Of a DNA stretch of 28,524 bases, positions 25,515-28,524 are shown piece by piece. The notes beneath the pieces were generated by a model. It did not search any database, had not been told where the DNA came from, and worked only from the letters and a program-made list of their open reading frames with translations. How positions within the stretch are numbered: position 1 is the stretch's first letter; each line of letters starts with the position of its first letter. Origin of the DNA: Pseudolabrys sp. (GTDB taxonomy: Bacteria > Pseudomonadota > Alphaproteobacteria > Rhizobiales > Xanthobacteraceae); assembly GCA_026125925.1 (NCBI GenBank), contig JAHCKF010000007.1:1-28524 (forward strand), in the 5' to 3' direction. Both the position numbers and the translations under genes were made by a program.

Positions 25515-26000
25515 TCAGGCCACCAGCGGCCGCAGCACCGCATTGTCCTTGACGAAGCGCAGGTTCTCCACCCAACCGTCGAGCCCGAAGACATGGCCCG
25601 CGCGCTTATAGATCAGGTATGCCAGCACGCCGGCATAGACCAGGTGATAATCGAATATCAGGTTGTTGCTGTTCTCGACGAAGGGCCAGTCCATATGCGC
25701 CATCCAGTAGACGAGCATGAGGGCGATGCCGAAGGCGGCGCTGACGCGCGTCATCAAGCCGAACAACAGCGACAGGCCGATGAGCAGGTGGCCATATTCG
25801 ACGAGGAACGTCGTGATCGGCGCCATCGCCGGCGTGGTGAAGACTGCAAACTCGTCGTGAAACGTCTTCGTCGATTTGAGGAAGCCGACGACGCTGAAAT
25901 CGTGGACGAAGACCTGGTGCGAGGCGGCGTAGAGAAATGTCCACGCCATGGTGAAGCGGAAGAAGACGATCAGGAATTTCTCGGTGGTCGAGTTTGTCAT
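25515..26000 (-). CDS. DoxX-family membrane protein
   Basis: This 161-residue inner-membrane protein has four hydrophobic segments: FLIVFFRFTMAWTFLYAA (about 9-26), MAPITTFLVEYGHLLIGLSLLFG (about 57-80), AAFGIALMLVYWMAHM (about 86-101) and LVYAGVLAYLIYKRAG (about 119-134). The EYGHLLIGLSLLFGLMTRVSA pattern is typical of DoxX/DoxD-like proteins, some of which associate with quinone or thiosulfate redox chemistry, though most are uncharacterised. The start at 26000 is favoured by GAGA upstream and because the longer frame is not hydrophobic. It is tail-to-tail with the CHAD gene. Confidence 0.82.
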   Translation of the reverse strand: MTNSTTEKFLIVFFRFTMAWTFLYAASHQVFVHDFSVVGFLKSTKTFHDEFAVFTTPAMAPITTFLVEYGHLLIGLSLLFGLMTRVSAAFGIALMLVYWMAHMDWPFVENSNNLIFDYHLVYAGVLAYLIYKRAGHVFGLDGWVENLRFVKDNAVLRPLVA

Positions 26001-26131
26001 GGTCGGTCTCGAAATCATGGCGTCGCGCCCCACGCCAACCTGCGGCCGCGGTGCCGGTATCGAATTGAGCCAGCGCAAGAGCTGAACGATTTGTAATGAT
26101 GCGGCGCCGGCGCGCGCTCCGCCCAAATGAA
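26001..26131. other. Spacer upstream of the doxX-type gene
   Basis: No gene is seen. It should hold the doxX-type promoter. It is bounded upstream by the cluster of inverted repeats at 26132-26219. Confidence 0.3.
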
Positions 26132-26160
26132 AAGCCGCCGCGGATCCCCCACGGCGGCTT
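26132..26160. terminator. Hairpin terminator, repeat 1 of 3
   Basis: AAGCCGCCG (26132-26140) pairs with CGGCGGCTT (26152-26160) around an 11-base loop. A T-rich tail follows on the plus strand (CTCTGTTTTT) and CTTTTC on the minus strand, so it could work in either direction. Confidence 0.65.
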
Positions 26161-26164
26161 CTCT

Positions 26165-26189
26165 GTTTTTGGAGGGCAGCTCCAAAAAC
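26165..26189. repeat. Perfect inverted repeat, repeat 2 of 3
   Basis: GTTTTTGGAG (26165-26174) and CTCCAAAAAC (26180-26189) form a perfect 10-bp stem with a 5-base loop. It uses the T-run of the first hairpin and the A-run before the third, so it may be an alternative fold competing with its neighbours. Confidence 0.7.
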
Positions 26190-26219
26190 AAAACGGCCGC
26201 CATCTCGGACGGCCGTTTT
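26190..26219. terminator. Hairpin terminator, repeat 3 of 3
   Basis: AAAACGGCCG (26190-26199) and CGGCCGTTTT (26210-26219) form a perfect 10-bp stem with a 10-base loop. On the plus strand the stem runs into six Ts. On the minus strand it ends in CGTTTTGTTTTTGG. This is a classic bidirectional terminator. On the minus strand it would end the amidohydrolase transcript about 130 bp past its stop. Confidence 0.8.
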
Positions 26220-26352
26220 TTCTATTCGTTGTTGGCCGAGAATCTAACGGCCGGAGCCGCCAATAGCAAGGATTTCCCGGCCGCCGGGGGTTCTTTTTAC
26301 GGCCATTTTCTCCTTCAAAAACAGCACCTTAGGTAGCGGCCGAGTTCCCGTC

Positions 26353-27408
26353 TCAGAGCCGGAAGACCCGCTCCGCCGTGGTCTGGAAAAACGCCTTCTT
26401 GTCGGCGTCGCTGATCGCCATGGCGTCCTGCGCCCGCACCTCGTCATGCACGTATTGGTAGGGGTAATCCATGGCGTACATCACCCGGTCCATGCCGATC
26501 ACCTGCTGGGTGAAGGCGATCGCCGGCTCCCACGGCATGCCGCTGGTCGTGTAATAGAAATTGTCGCGCAGGTAGTCGCTCGGCTTTTTCTTCAGCGGCT
26601 TGAGGAAATCGTAGCGGCCCGAAGTCACCGTGCCGCGATGCATGAAGTCGAGGCGGAACAGCCAGAACGGCAGCGCCTCGCCAAGATGGCCGAGGACCAC
26701 CGTGAGATCCGGATAACGGTCGAACACGCCCTTCACGACCAGCCGCAGCGCGTGCATGCCGGTTTCCACCGCGAAGCCGTAAATCGCGCCGTCGAGGCCC
26801 GACTCGAGCAGCGGCTCGATCATGCGCTTCGAGGGCGTATTGGGATGCAGGTAGACCGGCACCTTGAGCGCGGTCGCCGCCTCGAAGATCGGGAAGAACT
26901 TCGGATCGTCGAGATATTCGCCGAGCGTATGCGAATTGATGATCACGCCCTTCATGCCGAGCCTGGTAACGGCGCGCTCGAGCTCCTTGGCAGCCTCGGC
27001 CGGATTCTGCGGCGCCACCGCGGCGAGCGCGGCAAAGCGCGTCGGATGACGGCGCACCGCCTCGGCGGCCTGGTCGTTGGCCAGCCGTGCCATCTCGACG
27101 GCGACGTCCGGCTTGAGCACCTGCACGCCCGGCGAGGTCAGCGACAGGATCTGCATGTCGATGCCGGCCGAATCCATGTCGGCGAGACGACGCTCGCCGA
27201 TATCCTGCAGGCGCTCGCTGACATTGCGCGCGCGTTCGCTCGGATGTCGCAGATAATAGCCGACGAGGCTGTTGAACCCCGGATCGTCCACCGAGCCGTC
27301 TTCGACCAGCTTGCATTGCAGGCGGTGCAGTTCGGGCGGGATGAAAGCTTCTTCGGTGGCGATGCGGCGGTAGCCCTTGGCGGGCCCGACAGGCGAAACG
27401 GTCGACAT
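26353..27408 (-). CDS. Amidohydrolase_2 family, likely aromatic-acid decarboxylase-like
   Basis: This 351-residue TIM-barrel metal enzyme is of the amidohydrolase_2 group (relatives: LigW 5-carboxyvanillate decarboxylase, gamma-resorcylate decarboxylase, ACMSD). Motifs in order are RIATEEAFIPPE (E19/E20, with Ala where resorcylate decarboxylase has His), PVYLHPNTPSKR (H188), VVLGHLGEALPFWLFRLD (H241), FYYTTSGMPWEP, and MYAMDYPYQY (metal-binding D314). This order fits the non-hydrolytic decarboxylase branch. The start at 27408 is chosen for GGGAG 10 bases upstream; an ATG 7 codons earlier is possible, and the frame is open much further. It is divergent from a Bug-type binding protein, which suggests uptake and breakdown of a carboxylated compound. 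Exact substrate unknown. Confidence 0.87.
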   Translation of the reverse strand: MSTVSPVGPAKGYRRIATEEAFIPPELHRLQCKLVEDGSVDDPGFNSLVGYYLRHPSERARNVSERLQDIGERRLADMDSAGIDMQILSLTSPGVQVLKPDVAVEMARLANDQAAEAVRRHPTRFAALAAVAPQNPAEAAKELERAVTRLGMKGVIINSHTLGEYLDDPKFFPIFEAATALKVPVYLHPNTPSKRMIEPLLESGLDGAIYGFAVETGMHALRLVVKGVFDRYPDLTVVLGHLGEALPFWLFRLDFMHRGTVTSGRYDFLKPLKKKPSDYLRDNFYYTTSGMPWEPAIAFTQQVIGMDRVMYAMDYPYQYVHDEVRAQDAMAISDADKKAFFQTTAERVFRL

Positions 27409-27634
27409 GCGTGGAATACTCCCGGTCATTTCCTCTGCGTGAGTGTAGGAGCATTTCGTGCGCGCGGTCGAGCTAGGCACGGCATGCGCATGATGCACGC
27501 CCGTGGGCGCGCGCCCACGATCGCAACTGTTAGCGCATGCAGCATGGTGCGTTGTTCCGTCGGCGCCCTTGCGCCTCCGCGCGTTCGGGGTTGGAATGAT
27601 GGCAACAACAAAGAATTGTCCGGAGGAACTGCCC
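27409..27634. promoter_or_regulatory. Divergent promoter region with perfect palindrome at 27502-27519
   Basis: The 226 bp between the amidohydrolase and the binding-protein gene include CGTGGGCGC-GCGCCCACG, an 18-bp perfect palindrome, roughly midway. CGCATGATGCA-like and CGCATGCAGCA-like repeats flank it on either side. This is a good candidate operator controlling both genes. The regulator is not in the window. Confidence 0.45.
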
Positions 27635-28524
27635 ATGCGCCGGCTCTCGCTCGCTGCCATCACGTGCCTCGTTGTTGCCGCTGCCTTGATCGGATTGCCA
27701 CGGCCGTCATCCGCCTACCCGGACCGGCCAATACGATTGATCGTCGTGTTCCCGCCCGGCGGCAGCAGCGACTCGATGGCTCGCATCGTGCAGAACTTCG
27801 TCGAGACCAGGCTCGGGCAGCCCATCGTCATCGAGAACCGTCCCGGCGCCGGCGGCGTCGTCGGCCTCGAGGTCGTCAAGAAGGCCGCCCCCGACGGCTA
27901 TACGATCGCCATGGCCGGCGCCGGCGCATTGGTGACCGACATCGGCGCCAAGCAGGCGAGCTACGATCCGCGCACCGATTTCACGCCGATCACCGGCATT
28001 GGCTCGTCGCCGTTTCTGCTGACGGCCGCCAAATCGTTTCCCGGCAAGACGCTCAAGGATGCGATCGAGATCGGCAAGAAGCGCGGCGCGGCGCTGATCG
28101 GCCACGGCGGCAACGGCACGCTGATGCATCTGACGGCCGAGATGTTCAACCAGAAGGCCGGCACGCAATTCGACCTGGTGCCCTATCGCGGCATGGCGCC
28201 GGTGTTGACCGACCTCATGGGCGGCCACGTGCCGCTCGGCATTCTCGATCCGCCATCGGCCAAGGCGGCGATCGACGCCGGCCAGATCGATGTCCTCGGC
28301 ATCACATCGAAGGAACGCTTCGGCATCCTGCCGAATATCCCGACCATGTCGGAAGCGGGCCTGCCCGGCTTCGAGGCGACCGGCTGGTTCGGCATCGTCG
28401 CGCCGCGGGGCATTCCCGACGATGTCGCGACCAAGCTCAATGCAGCCTTTGTTGCGGCGCTGAAGGATCCGGGAATCGCGGAGAAGATCCGCGCGCTCGG
28501 CAGCGAACCGATGCCGATGACGCC
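27635..28524 (+). CDS. Bug/TctC-family substrate-binding protein, partial at window end
   Basis: The frame starts at the ATG at 27635 (GGAGGA 7 bases upstream) and runs off the window with 296 codons read; most of the usual 320-330 residues are present. A signal peptide is clear (MRRLSLAAITCLVVAAALIG, ending PSSA-Y). The mature protein starts YPDRPIRLIVVFPPGGSSD, the Bug ligand loop, followed by GQPIVIENRPGAGGVVG, then DLVPYRGMAPVLTDLMGGHV and ITSKERFGILPNIPTMSEAG, all hallmark Bug motifs. It is an exported binding protein for a carboxylate. No TctA or TctB partner is in view beside it. Divergence from the amidohydrolase suggests a shared substrate pathway (inference). Confidence 0.93.
   Translation, partial: MRRLSLAAITCLVVAAALIGLPRPSSAYPDRPIRLIVVFPPGGSSDSMARIVQNFVETRLGQPIVIENRPGAGGVVGLEVVKKAAPDGYTIAMAGAGALVTDIGAKQASYDPRTDFTPITGIGSSPFLLTAAKSFPGKTLKDAIEIGKKRGAALIGHGGNGTLMHLTAEMFNQKAGTQFDLVPYRGMAPVLTDLMGGHVPLGILDPPSAKAAIDAGQIDVLGITSKERFGILPNIPTMSEAGLPGFEATGWFGIVAPRGIPDDVATKLNAAFVAALKDPGIAEKIRALGSEPMPMT

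Noticed and set aside
26127..26336. 69-codon plus-strand frame over the inverted repeats
   Set aside because: It consists largely of the hairpin sequences and has no start signal or domain.

Overview
The window is high-GC DNA from an alphaproteobacterium, most likely of the Hyphomicrobiales (Bradyrhizobium/Rhodopseudomonas/Pseudolabrys-like). The signs are a CheS-CheY-CheA type chemotaxis operon, DUF2336 proteins, tripartite tricarboxylate (TTT/Bug) transporters and an FNR/Crp-family regulator. This assignment is inferred from gene content. No CRISPR array, insertion sequence or prophage gene was seen.

Region 1 (about 1-6400, minus strand) is a carboxylate-use island. It reads tctC-tctB-tctA (TTT uptake system), then a GntR/FCD regulator, then oxalyl-CoA decarboxylase (oxc). 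A 17-bp imperfect inverted repeat just upstream of the gntR start recurs, degenerate, about 100 bp upstream of tctC. This suggests one regulator controls both units and that the transporter may feed oxalate or a related acid to Oxc. The partner formyl-CoA transferase is not in view.

Region 2 (about 6350-7860) holds an FNR/Crp-type regulator with an N-terminal cysteine cluster, its own terminator, and a 534-bp divergent intergenic region.

Region 3 (about 7860-24230) is a large chemosensory locus. A plus-strand pair (receiver protein and helical partner) converges on a long minus-strand series. In transcription order this is mcp3, mcp2, cheW, mcp1, cheR, cheD, cheB, a cheS-cheY fusion, cheA, cheY, a small protein with a CheZ-like DxxxQ motif, and a 358-aa DUF2336 protein. 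A short 202-aa DUF2336 paralogue is divergent from mcp3, so DUF2336 genes bracket the operon. All three chemoreceptors end in DWKEF or AWKEF, a CheR/CheB-tether-like pentapeptide. The likely logic is: MCPs with CheW control CheA; CheA phosphorylates CheY, the fused CheY and CheB; CheR, CheB and CheD adapt the receptors. CheS, the DxxxQ protein and the plus-strand pair are candidates for signal termination.

Region 4 (about 24230-28524) contains an initiator tRNA-Met, a CHAD-domain protein, a DoxX-family membrane protein, a cluster of three adjacent inverted repeats, and an amidohydrolase_2 decarboxylase-like enzyme. The enzyme is divergent from a second Bug-type binding protein that runs off the window end. 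The intergenic region between them has an 18-bp perfect palindrome.

The most interesting items are the CheS-CheY fusion, the receiver protein with a FliM/CheZ-like C-terminal docking motif, the DxxxQ protein next to cheY, and the paired DUF2336 genes.
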